Origin: Exiguobacterium sp. BMC-KP
GTDB taxonomy: Bacteria > Bacillota > Bacilli > Exiguobacteriales > Exiguobacteriaceae
NCBI RefSeq assembly: GCF_001275385.1
Contig: NZ_LGIW01000015.1
Coordinates: 310,001 to 374,000 of the forward strand
Reading direction: 5' to 3'
DNA: 64,000 nt
Numbering within the stretch: the first letter of the stretch is position 1; the number at the start of each line of letters is the position of its first letter. The notes below the pieces were generated by a model. That model was not told the DNA's origin and did not search any database. It saw only the letters and a list, made by a program, of their open reading frames with translations. The translations under genes were made by a program, and so were the position numbers. This document shows, piece after piece, positions 1 through 8,824 of the stretch.

Positions 1-1
1 G

Positions 2-2296
2 AAAAAGAACGGTATCAACCGGCAAACGACTTGGTTCGAGCGCAATGCACGTTTTAAAGAAGAACGACAATACGCAACGGACGCTCGGGAACTTTATACC
101 GCCTATACACAACGTGTCATGCCAAGTCTCATCAACTATGTCGCGGCGAAAAAAGACGGTAAGGTGACGGAACCATTCTTACAGATGCCGACACTCGGGA
201 AAGTTACGAAATCAAAAACACTCGATCCACAGCGGAAGTTCAATATCAAAACGAAAAGTGCAGCTGATATGAGTTCGAGTATCGTCGATATGGAGACGGT
301 CTTTACGAAGTATCGCAATTCCTTAAATGATCAAGAGACGGTAGCACAAGAACGACTCGGCAAACAAGTCAACTCGTCACAAATCCTCGGAGCGGTCAAT
401 ATCGCGATTTTATTATTGATCACACTCGTCTTCGTGCGACCGTTCGTTCGTCGCTTGACACGTCAGTTGCGTCAATTGAACCGCGAAAGTGGACGACTCG
501 CGAATGGTGAGGATGCGACACCAATCGTCATCACGAACCGTCAAGATGAGATTGGTGAATTGACGACGACGTTTAACCAGATGGCAGCCGCTATCTCGGG
601 TCAAAAATACCAACTCGTCTCAAGTAATGATGAACTGCAAAGTCAGCAGGAAGAGTTGATTGCGCAACAAGAAGAACTGCAATCGCAACAGGAAGAACTC
701 GAAGAAGCGCTTGATATCACGTTACGTAACGAGACGCATTTGCGTTATCGAAACGAGTTGACGGAGACGCTTGCTTCGCGTGAAACGTTGACGGCGTACC
801 CAGCGATCATCGAAAAGTTGATTACGATCACTGATGCTGAACTTGGCGCGATTGTTTTCTTAGAGCAAGACCGTTATACGGATATCGTCTCGTACGGGAT
901 GACGACAGCACAAGAGCATCAGTTACTGCATGCTTCGACATCGTTAATCGAACGCGCACGCTTGAACAAACGCGCCGTTCGCTCAAGTAAACAAGTCGCA
1001 AGTCATCATCCACTTCCATATCCGTACACAATGTATGAAATTGTCGTACCGGTCATGGACCCAGCAACGAATACGATGATTGCGAGTATCTATCTCGTTC
1101 GTTACCGAGATGCCTTCACGGAAGATCAGACGAACGAAATTTGGTCGTTCTCGCGTCAATTGGCACTCTCCTTGCTCCGGATGCGTGTCTTTGAGGAAGT
1201 CGAACGAGAACGCGAAAAAACGTCGAAACTCCTTCACTCGATTCGAGAGGCTGTCATTTATATCGAAGGGGAAACGATCTTTGCGAACAAACCGTTGCTC
1301 GCGTTGTTCCATCACCCTGCACATGATCAAGTCGCGGATGAAGGGTTGATGACGCTTGATGTTAAAATCGAAGAGCTAGCGGTACAGGTCGATCAACACG
1401 AGGCGTTCTTAACCTATATGGATCACGTCTGTAGCCAGGAAATTCCGACAGAAAGCTTATCGTTGTCCTTGAATAAAGAAGAACGATTCATCACGTTGTA
1501 TGCAGAAGAAATTCATTATGGCGGTTGTTTCCGCGGCACAATGCTTGTCTTACGTGACGTGACGGCAGAGACAGCAATCGATCGGATGAAATCGGAGTTC
1601 GTCTCAACCGTATCACATGAATTGCGGACACCACTTGCGTCAATTTACGGTTATACAGAATTGATGCTTGCGCGAGACGTCAATGAATCCAAACGTCAGC
1701 GGTATCTCGAGACGATTCATGCTGAAACCGAACGGTTAACGAATCTCGTCAATGACTTCTTAGACGTACAACGAATGGAGTCGAGTCAGCAACAGTATGA
1801 ATTCAAACCGCTCGATTTGATAAAAGTCATTCAGGAGACGGTCGAGTTCCATACGGCTTCGGCGAAAGATCATGAACTCGTCCTTGATTTCGAAGAATCA
1901 ACGACAGGACGGATTCATGCTGATGAGCAAAAGATGCGTCAACTATTTACGAATCTCATTAATAATGCGATTAAGTATTCACCGGATGGTGGTCAGATTA
2001 CGATCACGATGCGTCAAGTCGAAGATCGCGTTCAGTTAAAAATTGAAGACGAAGGAATCGGTATTCCCCGTCATGCGTTGCCACAACTATTCAGTAAGTT
2101 TTATCGCGTTGATAATTCCGATAGTCGGAAAATCGGCGGTACGGGTCTCGGGCTCGCGATTTGTCAGGAAATCGTTCGTTCACACGAAGGGATGATTCAT
2201 GTCGAATCAACAGAAGGTGTCGGTTCGGTGTTCATCGTCGAATTGCCGATCGTTCAGTCCGTTGTCCCGGTTACAGAATCAGTTGACGAGTGTTAA
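2..2296 (+). CDS. sensor histidine kinase (5' end outside window)
   Basis: Membrane sensor kinase that would autophosphorylate a histidine and pass the phosphate to a response regulator not present here. The reading frame is open from base 2, so the N-terminus (first membrane helix and most of the sensor) lies outside the window. Visible in order: the end of the extracytoplasmic part, a membrane helix (bases about 385-445), a HAMP linker with an EIGELTTTFN motif, a heptad-like coiled coil built of repeated QQEEL units (bases 640-710), a GAF-like domain, a PAS-like domain, the H-box SHELRTP (near base 1615), N-box NLINNAIKYSP, and G boxes DEGIGIP and GGTGLGLAI. The domain order is known for Bacilli stress and chemosensory kinases, but the signal sensed cannot be told. 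A strong terminator follows. Confidence 0.9.
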   Translation, partial: KKNGINRQTTWFERNARFKEERQYATDARELYTAYTQRVMPSLINYVAAKKDGKVTEPFLQMPTLGKVTKSKTLDPQRKFNIKTKSAADMSSSIVDMETVFTKYRNSLNDQETVAQERLGKQVNSSQILGAVNIAILLLITLVFVRPFVRRLTRQLRQLNRESGRLANGEDATPIVITNRQDEIGELTTTFNQMAAAISGQKYQLVSSNDELQSQQEELIAQQEELQSQQEELEEALDITLRNETHLRYRNELTETLASRETLTAYPAIIEKLITITDAELGAIVFLEQDRYTDIVSYGMTTAQEHQLLHASTSLIERARLNKRAVRSSKQVASHHPLPYPYTMYEIVVPVMDPATNTMIASIYLVRYRDAFTEDQTNEIWSFSRQLALSLLRMRVFEEVEREREKTSKLLHSIREAVIYIEGETIFANKPLLALFHHPAHDQVADEGLMTLDVKIEELAVQVDQHEAFLTYMDHVCSQEIPTESLSLSLNKEERFITLYAEEIHYGGCFRGTMLVLRDVTAETAIDRMKSEFVSTVSHELRTPLASIYGYTELMLARDVNESKRQRYLETIHAETERLTNLVNDFLDVQRMESSQQQYEFKPLDLIKVIQETVEFHTASAKDHELVLDFEESTTGRIHADEQKMRQLFTNLINNAIKYSPDGGQITITMRQVEDRVQLKIEDEGIGIPRHALPQLFSKFYRVDNSDSRKIGGTGLGLAICQEIVRSHEGMIHVESTEGVGSVFIVELPIVQSVVPVTESVDEC

Positions 2297-2302
2297 AATC
2301 CA

Positions 2303-2343
2303 AAACGTCCGTTTGACTGTTCATGAAATCAAACGGACGTTTT
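2303..2343 (+). terminator. intrinsic terminator after the histidine kinase
   Basis: Perfect 14-bp stem (AACGTCCGTTTGA and its complement) around a short loop, ending in a run of T. It begins a few bases after the kinase stop codon. Confidence 0.85.
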
Positions 2344-2345
2344 TT

Positions 2346-2371
2346 GTTGATTTTACCTACGAAACGGGAAT
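2346..2371 (+). promoter_or_regulatory. possible sigma-B-type promoter for the MFS gene
   Basis: GTTGAT-N14-GGGAAT resembles the general-stress sigma-B consensus (GTTTAA-N12-15-GGGTAT); the -35 matches at four of six positions. It lies directly before the ribosome binding site at 2391-2402. No better sigma-A promoter is evident in this gap. Confidence 0.35.
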
Positions 2372-2460
2372 CGAGTTATATAAAAAAGAAAGGAAGTGAG
2401 GAGATGCGGCGTAGTAGATGGCCTTGTTAAGTCCGGCGATCGATCATTCTTTGGGCACTC

Positions 2461-3555
2461 ATGGAAGGGAGTAGTGCGTTCATTCCGGCTTATGTGATTG
2501 AACGATTCTACTGGGAAGCACGCGGTATGAGTATTGCTGATGTCGTCATCGCTGAGGTTGTCTTTGCTTGGGTGATGTTGATTTGTGAGGTGCCGTTTGG
2601 TCTATTATCGGATCGATGGGGTAGAAAGCCATTCATTCTGGCTGGTTTTGTATGCGAGTGGTTATCGTTCACGGTGTTGCTTGAAGCCTATTCACTATCT
2701 GCATTCCTCTTAGCGATGGTATTTGCTGGTATCGGTAGCGCAGCACTTAGTGGAGCGCTTGAAGCACACGTCTATGAAACATTGCATATGCATGGGATAG
2801 CGGTGCGATTTGAAGTGATTTGGCGGATGATATCGATTTGTGGTTTGCTCACGGCAGGACTTGCAGCGCTCATAGGTAGTTATGCGGTCCGATTCGTCGA
2901 CTTGATCTGGCATTATCAAGTATCTTGGTGGGTCTTACTCGGAACGGTGCTGTTATCGTGTTTCCTGAAGGAAGCACCTCGGATAACAGAGGAGAAGTCT
3001 CATTCATTTTTGGCATTGCTCAAAGCGTTTTCGATCCGGTGTGTTTATGTTCGAATCCTTTGCCTTGTCTTGTTATACGCAGCAACAATTGATTTCGTTG
3101 ATGAGTTTTGGCAACTTTATTTACGTGACCAGTCGATACCGATGATCTATATGGGTCTCGTCTTCGTGTTGCTTCAACTCATGCAGGCAATCGGTGCGTC
3201 CTTGTCACGGGTTCGATCGCCCGTCGGGTGGGCGATGATCTACATCGTCTGCCTTGCTGGATTGTCAGTGGCGTCACCGCTGATCAGTATCGGGTTACTC
3301 GGTCTGTTGTACTTGTGTTACGGCTGGGTAGAGCCGTATGTGACGACAATTATTCAAGAAGTAGCACCAGAAAACGGACGCGCGACATTTACGTCGCTGA
3401 TCTCGGTCATCGAACGTGTGTCAGTTCTTGGGACCGGAATGTTGTTCATCCTGATCGAACATACTTTCTCGCTTCAGATGACGTATGCTGCACTTGGTTT
3501 CGTCGCACTTGTGTTACTCCTATTGTATGGTATGACGCGAACGCGTCGGAACTGA
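2461..3555 (+). CDS. MFS transporter, possibly inactivated at its start
   Basis: About a dozen hydrophobic segments and the MFS loop motif GLLSDRWGRKP after the second helix identify a 364-residue major facilitator transporter; substrate unknown. The ATG at 2461 has no ribosome binding site and falls inside the first membrane helix. A strong site (AGGAAGTGAGGAG, 2390-2402) precedes an in-frame ATG at 2404, but that frame meets TAA at 2428-2430 after eight codons. The codons between the TAA and 2461 (VRRSIILWAL) read naturally as the start of helix 1. The gene therefore looks like one with a nonsense mutation, unless translation restarts or the stop is read through. It converges on the next gene, with a shared terminator. 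Confidence 0.6.
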   Translation: MEGSSAFIPAYVIERFYWEARGMSIADVVIAEVVFAWVMLICEVPFGLLSDRWGRKPFILAGFVCEWLSFTVLLEAYSLSAFLLAMVFAGIGSAALSGALEAHVYETLHMHGIAVRFEVIWRMISICGLLTAGLAALIGSYAVRFVDLIWHYQVSWWVLLGTVLLSCFLKEAPRITEEKSHSFLALLKAFSIRCVYVRILCLVLLYAATIDFVDEFWQLYLRDQSIPMIYMGLVFVLLQLMQAIGASLSRVRSPVGWAMIYIVCLAGLSVASPLISIGLLGLLYLCYGWVEPYVTTIIQEVAPENGRATFTSLISVIERVSVLGTGMLFILIEHTFSLQMTYAALGFVALVLLLLYGMTRTRRN

Positions 3556-3562
3556 ATCAAAA

Positions 3563-3596
3563 AGAAGGACAAAGGTGCGATGACCTTTGTCCTTCT
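3563..3596. terminator. bidirectional terminator between convergent MFS genes
   Basis: Perfect 14-bp stem, AGAAGGACAAAGGT with its complement, around a 6-base loop, placed between the two convergent stop codons (3555 and 3606). Confidence 0.8.
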
Positions 3597-3605
3597 GCGT
3601 GATAA

Positions 3606-4778
3606 TTACGATACTTGTTTTTGTGTTGGCATCGAACGATTTAATAACTGACGAGCTGGTTGCCACATCAATAGGGAGAGAACGCCTGCGAGTGCATAGA
3701 CGAACTCAATCGCAAACAGATCAGCGAGCCAGCCGAATAATAAACTGCCGAGACAGAAACAGAGTGCGTAAACGGTTTGCTGAATGCTGTAGACATATGG
3801 TAACCGTTCGAGTGGTGTCGTCGTTTGCAACAACGTATTTAGCTCAATTGCCCGGACTTGACTGGCGAAGCCTTGAAATAGGCAGGCGATCACGGCAAGC
3901 GTGACGACCGGAGCGAAGGCGAACAAGAAAGTCGCCCCAATGGATAAGCCGATGCTGCGATAAAGCAAAGAACGCGTCCCGCGACGACGTAACATCATAT
4001 AACTACCGGCAATCATACTGAGTAGATAAAAGGCGTTTAGAATACCCCACCAGCGTTCTGATAACTGGAAGTGGGTGTCGATGTAGACGAGGAACAATGC
4101 AGAAATCCAAGCCGTACTGACGAACGCATCGATTCCGACGAGGTACGTGTTGGCTTTCGCGTAAGGGTGTGCTCGTGTATAGCGAATGCTTGACCGGAAG
4201 GAAATATCTTCACCATCCATTGCTGGATCAGCTAAAGTACGGACGCTCCGGTAAAACAGATAACTGATGACACTTGCACTTAAAAAGAGACCCGCTGAGA
4301 CGGACAAGACGGAAAGCGGCGATAACAGACTGACGAGAATGGCACCGAGCGGCCACATGACGAGCTGAATCACTTGATTCGAACCTTGTACGAGACTGTT
4401 TGCCTTTTGAACGTCTTGGCATAGTCGAGGGATGAAAGCACTCTCGATCGGACGAGCAAATCCGTCGAAGAAGGCGATACAACCAACGAGCCCAAGAACG
4501 AGTGGCAGTGATAAATCAAGTCCCCAGATGATGCCTAAAAGAATCGTCTTGAGGAGCTGGCTACTAAATAATAAAGATGCATGTGGGACTCGTTGTGCGA
4601 CTTTAGCGAATAAAAAGCCACTTCCTGTCATCCCTGCTGTGACGAGAACAGGAAACAGGGCAGCGAGACTCGCTTGCCCTGTCGTTTGATAAATCATTGC
4701 GATCAGGGAGACGATATAGAGCGCATCTCCCGCATTCGCAATCCATTGACTGACCAATAAAAGCGTAAACCGGTTCAT
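3606..4778 (-). CDS. MFS transporter, DHA3-like
   Basis: A 390-residue major facilitator protein with about 12 hydrophobic helices. The N-terminus (SQWIANAGDALYIVSLIAM) and the overall pattern resemble the macrolide-efflux (MefA/DHA3) branch, so drug or metabolite export is the likely role; the substrate is an inference. Start ATG at 4778 has an AGGTC-type ribosome binding site (GGAGGTCATTCAGA). It has its own sigma-A promoter, 4868-4896, and ends at a shared terminator. The neighbouring ABC permease operon lies upstream on the same strand but is probably transcribed separately. Confidence 0.85.
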   Translation of the reverse strand: MNRFTLLLVSQWIANAGDALYIVSLIAMIYQTTGQASLAALFPVLVTAGMTGSGFLFAKVAQRVPHASLLFSSQLLKTILLGIIWGLDLSLPLVLGLVGCIAFFDGFARPIESAFIPRLCQDVQKANSLVQGSNQVIQLVMWPLGAILVSLLSPLSVLSVSAGLFLSASVISYLFYRSVRTLADPAMDGEDISFRSSIRYTRAHPYAKANTYLVGIDAFVSTAWISALFLVYIDTHFQLSERWWGILNAFYLLSMIAGSYMMLRRRGTRSLLYRSIGLSIGATFLFAFAPVVTLAVIACLFQGFASQVRAIELNTLLQTTTPLERLPYVYSIQQTVYALCFCLGSLLFGWLADLFAIEFVYALAGVLSLLMWQPARQLLNRSMPTQKQVS

Positions 4779-4867
4779 TCTGAATGACCTCCATATCGTA
4801 CGTATTTAGTTAGGAGTGAGAATTCAGAATGATTTACATCGGACGCCCTCATTTCATGTTTTTTTCT

Positions 4868-4896
4868 AGTGTAAGAGGAAAAAAATGGATTGTCAA
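4868..4896 (-). promoter_or_regulatory. sigma-A promoter of the DHA3-like transporter
   Basis: On the minus strand TTGACA-N17-TACACT, a near-consensus vegetative promoter. The -35 box overlaps the TGA stop codon (4893-4895) of the upstream permease gene. Transcription would start about 80 bases before the ATG. Confidence 0.8.
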
Positions 4897-5921
4897 TCAG
4901 AATCGTGATGGGATTTCAGTGCAACGGGTGTAAAGGGATCAACGATCGACGTTGCGGCTGCCTCGTCTTGGGCTCGAGATGCCGATAGCGTGATTGGTTT
5001 TAGTTGCTGGCGGAAGCGGAAAGCTCGTTCGAGTCGACTCATGAATAGATTGCTGAAAAAGACGACTAATGCTAGTCCAATGAGCGGAACGAGGAACATA
5101 TGGTTGAGCCACGATGTTGCGGAAAACTGGTTGTAGTAATAGCCAAACATCGACGACCATTCAAAGATTGTTGGCATAACACCCTCATATAAAGCAACTG
5201 TTCCAGCGAAGAAAATACCTAAGAGTGATAAATGAATCAGTAACATCAACGTTTGAATGAACTGTTGCATGAAGACGATCGTCAACGTTGGAACAAGATG
5301 CGGCCAAATGTGACGTCTGAATCGATACCATGGACTGCCACCGAGTGTCTGAGCGACAATCATGAACTCTTGACTAAGCAACTGACGGGTCTCAGCAATC
5401 AGATAAAGCGATAAAGAGGGTAGACCGAGTAAAATCAAGATAGTTAATTCAAAGGATACGCGATTAAGTAATGGTGGAACCACAGTTGAGTCCGTAAAAA
5501 AAAGAGATGAAAATAGCAGCAATAAGGCAACGAGAGAGAGTGGTAAAACTAAAAAACCATCAAGAATAAGTTTCAAGTATCGATTGACACGAGCATTTCG
5601 AAAAGCCAATGGAATCGCAATGACTAATGAGAGAGTCATTCGACTTATAGCAACAATCATACAAATACCGATCGTCCATTTAAACCCTTCAATCATCAAT
5701 TGAAAGAGATCATACCCGGAGCGATCCGTACCGAGCCATTGATCGCTCGATGGTTTTAGTGGAGATGTCGCAAGGAATGTACCGTCCTCAGCATAACGAT
5801 TCGAGATTTGGTCAACTTGACCATCGCGGAAAATTGTATTACCGAAACTAAGGAGTAATAAGCCAATAAGAAGTGAGGCGCAGAGCCAAAAAATAGGATC
5901 TCGTATAAGTGTGCGACGCAT
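4893..5921 (-). CDS. ABC transporter permease, OppC/DppC type
   Basis: A 342-residue integral membrane permease of the peptide/nickel (Opp/Dpp) ABC family. It has an N-terminal helix, an extracytoplasmic loop containing WLGTDRSGYDLF (family signature), then five further helices; the ATPase-contact loop reads QTLGGSPWYRFRRHIWP. I chose ATG 5921 because an AAGGAGG site precedes it and it overlaps the upstream stop as TGATG; a reading frame extending to 5957 has no such site. It pairs with the OppB-type permease upstream. No ATPase and no binding protein is encoded nearby, so the transporter is incomplete here and must borrow partners or work differently. Confidence 0.85.
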   Translation of the reverse strand: MRRTLIRDPIFWLCASLLIGLLLLSFGNTIFRDGQVDQISNRYAEDGTFLATSPLKPSSDQWLGTDRSGYDLFQLMIEGFKWTIGICMIVAISRMTLSLVIAIPLAFRNARVNRYLKLILDGFLVLPLSLVALLLLFSSLFFTDSTVVPPLLNRVSFELTILILLGLPSLSLYLIAETRQLLSQEFMIVAQTLGGSPWYRFRRHIWPHLVPTLTIVFMQQFIQTLMLLIHLSLLGIFFAGTVALYEGVMPTIFEWSSMFGYYYNQFSATSWLNHMFLVPLIGLALVVFFSNLFMSRLERAFRFRQQLKPITLSASRAQDEAAATSIVDPFTPVALKSHHDSD

Positions 5922-6781
5922 CAAATCCCTCCTTTCCAAGCCTGAGGAATCAGCCATTCCGCCAGTAAATCAATGATAAAAATCGGCAGATAGATTAAAA
6001 ATAAGATGACCATCAAAACCGGCATTTGTCCAAAATGAAGGACGAAGCGAAATAGACCCTGTACCTGGAAGGTATACTCAATGATCAGTAGACTCGACAA
6101 TACTGTAATAATATTCGCTCGAAAAAATAGATAAAATCGATAAATCATCGTTGGTAGTAAATGTTTCCAGAAAAGAGCGGCAGGATGAATGCCTTTTGCC
6201 CGTGCTAGTTCTAGGAATGGGGCTGATTCTTGTTCAAGTACTTGAGTTGTCAACCATTTGATGAAGAAGAACAGTGTTGTCAACGTAAGCGTGAGAATTG
6301 GTAAAAAGCGAATCGAATCAGCATAAGTTCCTGCAATCTCAATTTTGCTATAACCCGTCATCTTAAATAAATAAATGACAAGGAATTGAGAAAGAATGAT
6401 CCAGAACAAATCTGGAACCATCTCGAGAGTCCGTGTGATTTGTTTTAAGGTTGTCCGCATCCTTCTACCGCTTCGATAAAACAAATAGGCGTAGAAAATG
6501 GCACATACCGCGGAAACCACCATAGCTGTCGTGAAAATAATTAATGTTTCTTGAATAAAAGGATGCAAAGAAGAAAGTAATGGCACTTGTTTTTGAGCAG
6601 CTACGTTGAAATAGGTAATCTCATCGAGTTTCGTTAATTGCGCAAATTGCTGCTTGAGACCTTCCCAGTAGCTTGCTGGATGGAACTTCATTTGTGCGAC
6701 AAGAGCCGGAAGGGCACTGATTGCAATCAAGACAAAAAATGCCACGATGAGCTGAATCGATTTTCGGGCGATAAAAGCCAT
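5921..6781 (-). CDS. ABC transporter permease, OppB/DppB type
   Basis: A 286-residue permease with about six membrane helices. The cytoplasmic EAA loop reads ELARAKGIHPAALFWKHLLP, close to the Opp/Dpp family motif. ATG 6781 is preceded by AAAGGAG at correct spacing; the longer frame up to 6841 runs into the end of the upstream gene. It is the usual partner of the downstream OppC-type permease, sharing TGATG overlap. The large extracytoplasmic loop between helices 1 and 2 (about residues 30-90) is typical of OppB proteins. Known Opp/Dpp systems move oligopeptides or nickel; the substrate here cannot be inferred. Confidence 0.85.
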   Translation of the reverse strand: MAFIARKSIQLIVAFFVLIAISALPALVAQMKFHPASYWEGLKQQFAQLTKLDEITYFNVAAQKQVPLLSSLHPFIQETLIIFTTAMVVSAVCAIFYAYLFYRSGRRMRTTLKQITRTLEMVPDLFWIILSQFLVIYLFKMTGYSKIEIAGTYADSIRFLPILTLTLTTLFFFIKWLTTQVLEQESAPFLELARAKGIHPAALFWKHLLPTMIYRFYLFFRANIITVLSSLLIIEYTFQVQGLFRFVLHFGQMPVLMVILFLIYLPIFIIDLLAEWLIPQAWKGGI

Positions 6782-6809
6782 GAATTGAGAAACTCCTTTC
6801 TTTGGATCC

Positions 6810-7877
6810 TCAGCCGATGGCGAGGATCCGGTCATTACCAATCTGGATCAACTGACTGTTCATATGCTTACGGCGAAGCACGTATCGTTCGAACTGTTGT
6901 GTCGCGATGAACGAATCACGCGTCGAGACCGTCGAGAGAGTCATTAAGACATGTTTTAATTGTGGTTGTCCTTCTTGTAACGAAAGATGCGTCATCCGGT
7001 TCGCTCCGTCGAGTCGATTGAGAAATAGTTCGATTTTGCAGCCTTCCTTGATTAATTCACTGATCAAGAACGCTGCTTGTTCGATGAATGTCTCGAATTG
7101 TTGATGGAGCCCGTAACCGCTTGGTGCTGATAAATTCAAAGCGATCGTAAACGTGTCCTGATTGCTCGTTTCGAACACTTTTGCCTGCAACCGACCGGTC
7201 TTAGCCGTCGCATACCAATCGATCTCTTTTGAGGGTTCTGCTGTATATGGTTTTGCACCAAGCTGAACGAGTTTGTTTTTGAGTGGCGAATAGCGGTCTG
7301 GTCGGTCGCCGATTCGTAAACGTTGTAAAAGCAAGGGTGTTGCTTGTGCCGTCAAGGATGGTAAGACCGTAAACGACGGATAAGTATCGAACGTAAAGAG
7401 ATAGACACCCATCTTCCAAGGCAGGCGAATTGTCAAGATGATCTCATCGAACTCGGCCGGTCCACGTCGAACGGTCTGAATCGGGATCGTCACGTCATCT
7501 TCCGAGTCGATCACCGCATGAAATGTTGCTGGGTGAAGCGGGTCCATCTCTGGAAAGATGACACCACCATCCGTATGCAAACGAAGTGTCGCTTCGAGTC
7601 CGAGCTGACTTAAAGATTCGACGCCGAAGACTTGTAAGTGGAGCGATGTCTGTTCTTGATTAAACATTAACGATTCATAGTGTTTCCATTCGATTGCCAC
7701 GTCCCGACGGAGCTGTTTCTCTGTTCGACCGACGACGAAATGAATCGTCGCCAAAGCTGCGAACAAAAAACCGAGGACGGAAAGACTTGGAATGAATAAG
7801 AAGATGAACGTCATTGTGACGTACAGTGGAAATAACCGACGCTCTAGCCAAAATGGAACGGAACGTTCAATCTGCAT
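6810..7877 (-). CDS. DUF58 domain protein
   Basis: A 355-residue protein with two N-terminal membrane helices (about residues 14-47) followed by a soluble region. The conserved DUF58 motif appears as IDWYATAKTGRLQAKVFE near residue 225, after which a von Willebrand-A-like fold is expected. DUF58 proteins are nearly always encoded beside MoxR ATPases and are thought to act with them as chaperone or assembly pairs. The ribosome binding site GGGGTGAT overlaps the stop of the MoxR gene, so the two are translationally linked. The permease gene begins 28 bases downstream. Confidence 0.85.
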   Translation of the reverse strand: MQIERSVPFWLERRLFPLYVTMTFIFLFIPSLSVLGFLFAALATIHFVVGRTEKQLRRDVAIEWKHYESLMFNQEQTSLHLQVFGVESLSQLGLEATLRLHTDGGVIFPEMDPLHPATFHAVIDSEDDVTIPIQTVRRGPAEFDEIILTIRLPWKMGVYLFTFDTYPSFTVLPSLTAQATPLLLQRLRIGDRPDRYSPLKNKLVQLGAKPYTAEPSKEIDWYATAKTGRLQAKVFETSNQDTFTIALNLSAPSGYGLHQQFETFIEQAAFLISELIKEGCKIELFLNRLDGANRMTHLSLQEGQPQLKHVLMTLSTVSTRDSFIATQQFERYVLRRKHMNSQLIQIGNDRILAIG

Positions 7878-7883
7878 GACGTA

Positions 7884-8807
7884 TCACCCCATTTCGACCG
7901 GAACTGGAACGTCATCGAGAATATGTGTTAACACACCGGCTTTCGTCGTTTTGATTCCGCCTTCGAGTGTCAGTGTCAGGCGGTGGGAGAGGACGTGTTT
8001 CGCAAGATGTTTGATGTCTTCTGGGATGATGAAATCACGTTGATTCAAGAAAGCATAACTTTGGGAAGCACGGAGTAACGCAATTGCGCCACGCGGACTA
8101 ACCCCAACTTCAACGAGTTCATGGTTCCGTGTCGCTTGGACGATGTGTAATAGATAATCGAGTACGTCTTGTGATGCGTGGACACGACGTGCTTCTTCCT
8201 GCCAGGAAATCAAGTCTCCACCTGACGCGATCCCAACAGCTGAACGACGAACATTCGTTAGAATCTCAGACAACAAGCGGCGTTCGTTCTCGAAGTCCGG
8301 ATAACCAACTTCGATTGCGACCATGAACCGGTCGAGTTGTGCATCTGGTAGCGGGAACGTTCCGGCTGACTCGATTGGGTTTTGTGTCGCGATGACGAAG
8401 AATGGGGCTGGCATCTGATAGGTTGTACCGCCGATTGAGACTTGGCGTTCTTCCATCGCTTCAAGCAATGCCGATTGTGTCCGAGGAACGGCACGGTTGA
8501 TCTCATCAATCAAGACGACATTCGCGAACAGCGGACCACGTTTATTTTCGAACTCTTGGGTCTTTAAGTTGAAGAAGTCCGAACCGATGACATCTGACGG
8601 GAGAAGGTCCGCCGTGAATTGAATCCGGGAAAAGGCACTCTCGAAGCTTTGAGCGAGTGCTTTCGCAAGCATCGTTTTACCGGTTCCTGGTACATCTTCA
8701 AGAAGAATGTGTCCTTCAGCGATAAGTGCCGTCAGACAGAGATCGATGACGTCTGGTTTACCGAGATAGATGGAATTGAGTTGGTCTTTTAATTGTTGTA
8801 GTTTCAC
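7884..8807 (-). CDS. MoxR-type AAA+ ATPase
   Basis: A 307-residue AAA+ ATPase of the MoxR family: Walker A EDVPGTGKTMLAKAL, Walker B VVLIDEINR, sensor 1 FVIATQNP, and the MoxR-typical GPLFANVVLIDEINRAPPRTQ-like stretch (here AVPRTQSALLEAMEE). I place the start at GTG 8807 because GGAGGGA lies at proper spacing before it; an upstream TTG at 8822 would sit on the ribosome binding site itself. MoxR proteins assemble or activate partner complexes, usually with a DUF58 protein, which is the next gene. Confidence 0.92.
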   Translation of the reverse strand: MKLQQLKDQLNSIYLGKPDVIDLCLTALIAEGHILLEDVPGTGKTMLAKALAQSFESAFSRIQFTADLLPSDVIGSDFFNLKTQEFENKRGPLFANVVLIDEINRAVPRTQSALLEAMEERQVSIGGTTYQMPAPFFVIATQNPIESAGTFPLPDAQLDRFMVAIEVGYPDFENERRLLSEILTNVRRSAVGIASGGDLISWQEEARRVHASQDVLDYLLHIVQATRNHELVEVGVSPRGAIALLRASQSYAFLNQRDFIIPEDIKHLAKHVLSHRLTLTLEGGIKTTKAGVLTHILDDVPVPVEMG

Positions 8808-8824
8808 AGGAAATCCCTCCAAGG

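Noticed and set aside
640-715. Short tandem repeat in DNA (CAGGAAGAA-like)
   Set aside because: Explained by the QQEEL coiled coil of the histidine kinase, not a mobile or minisatellite repeat.
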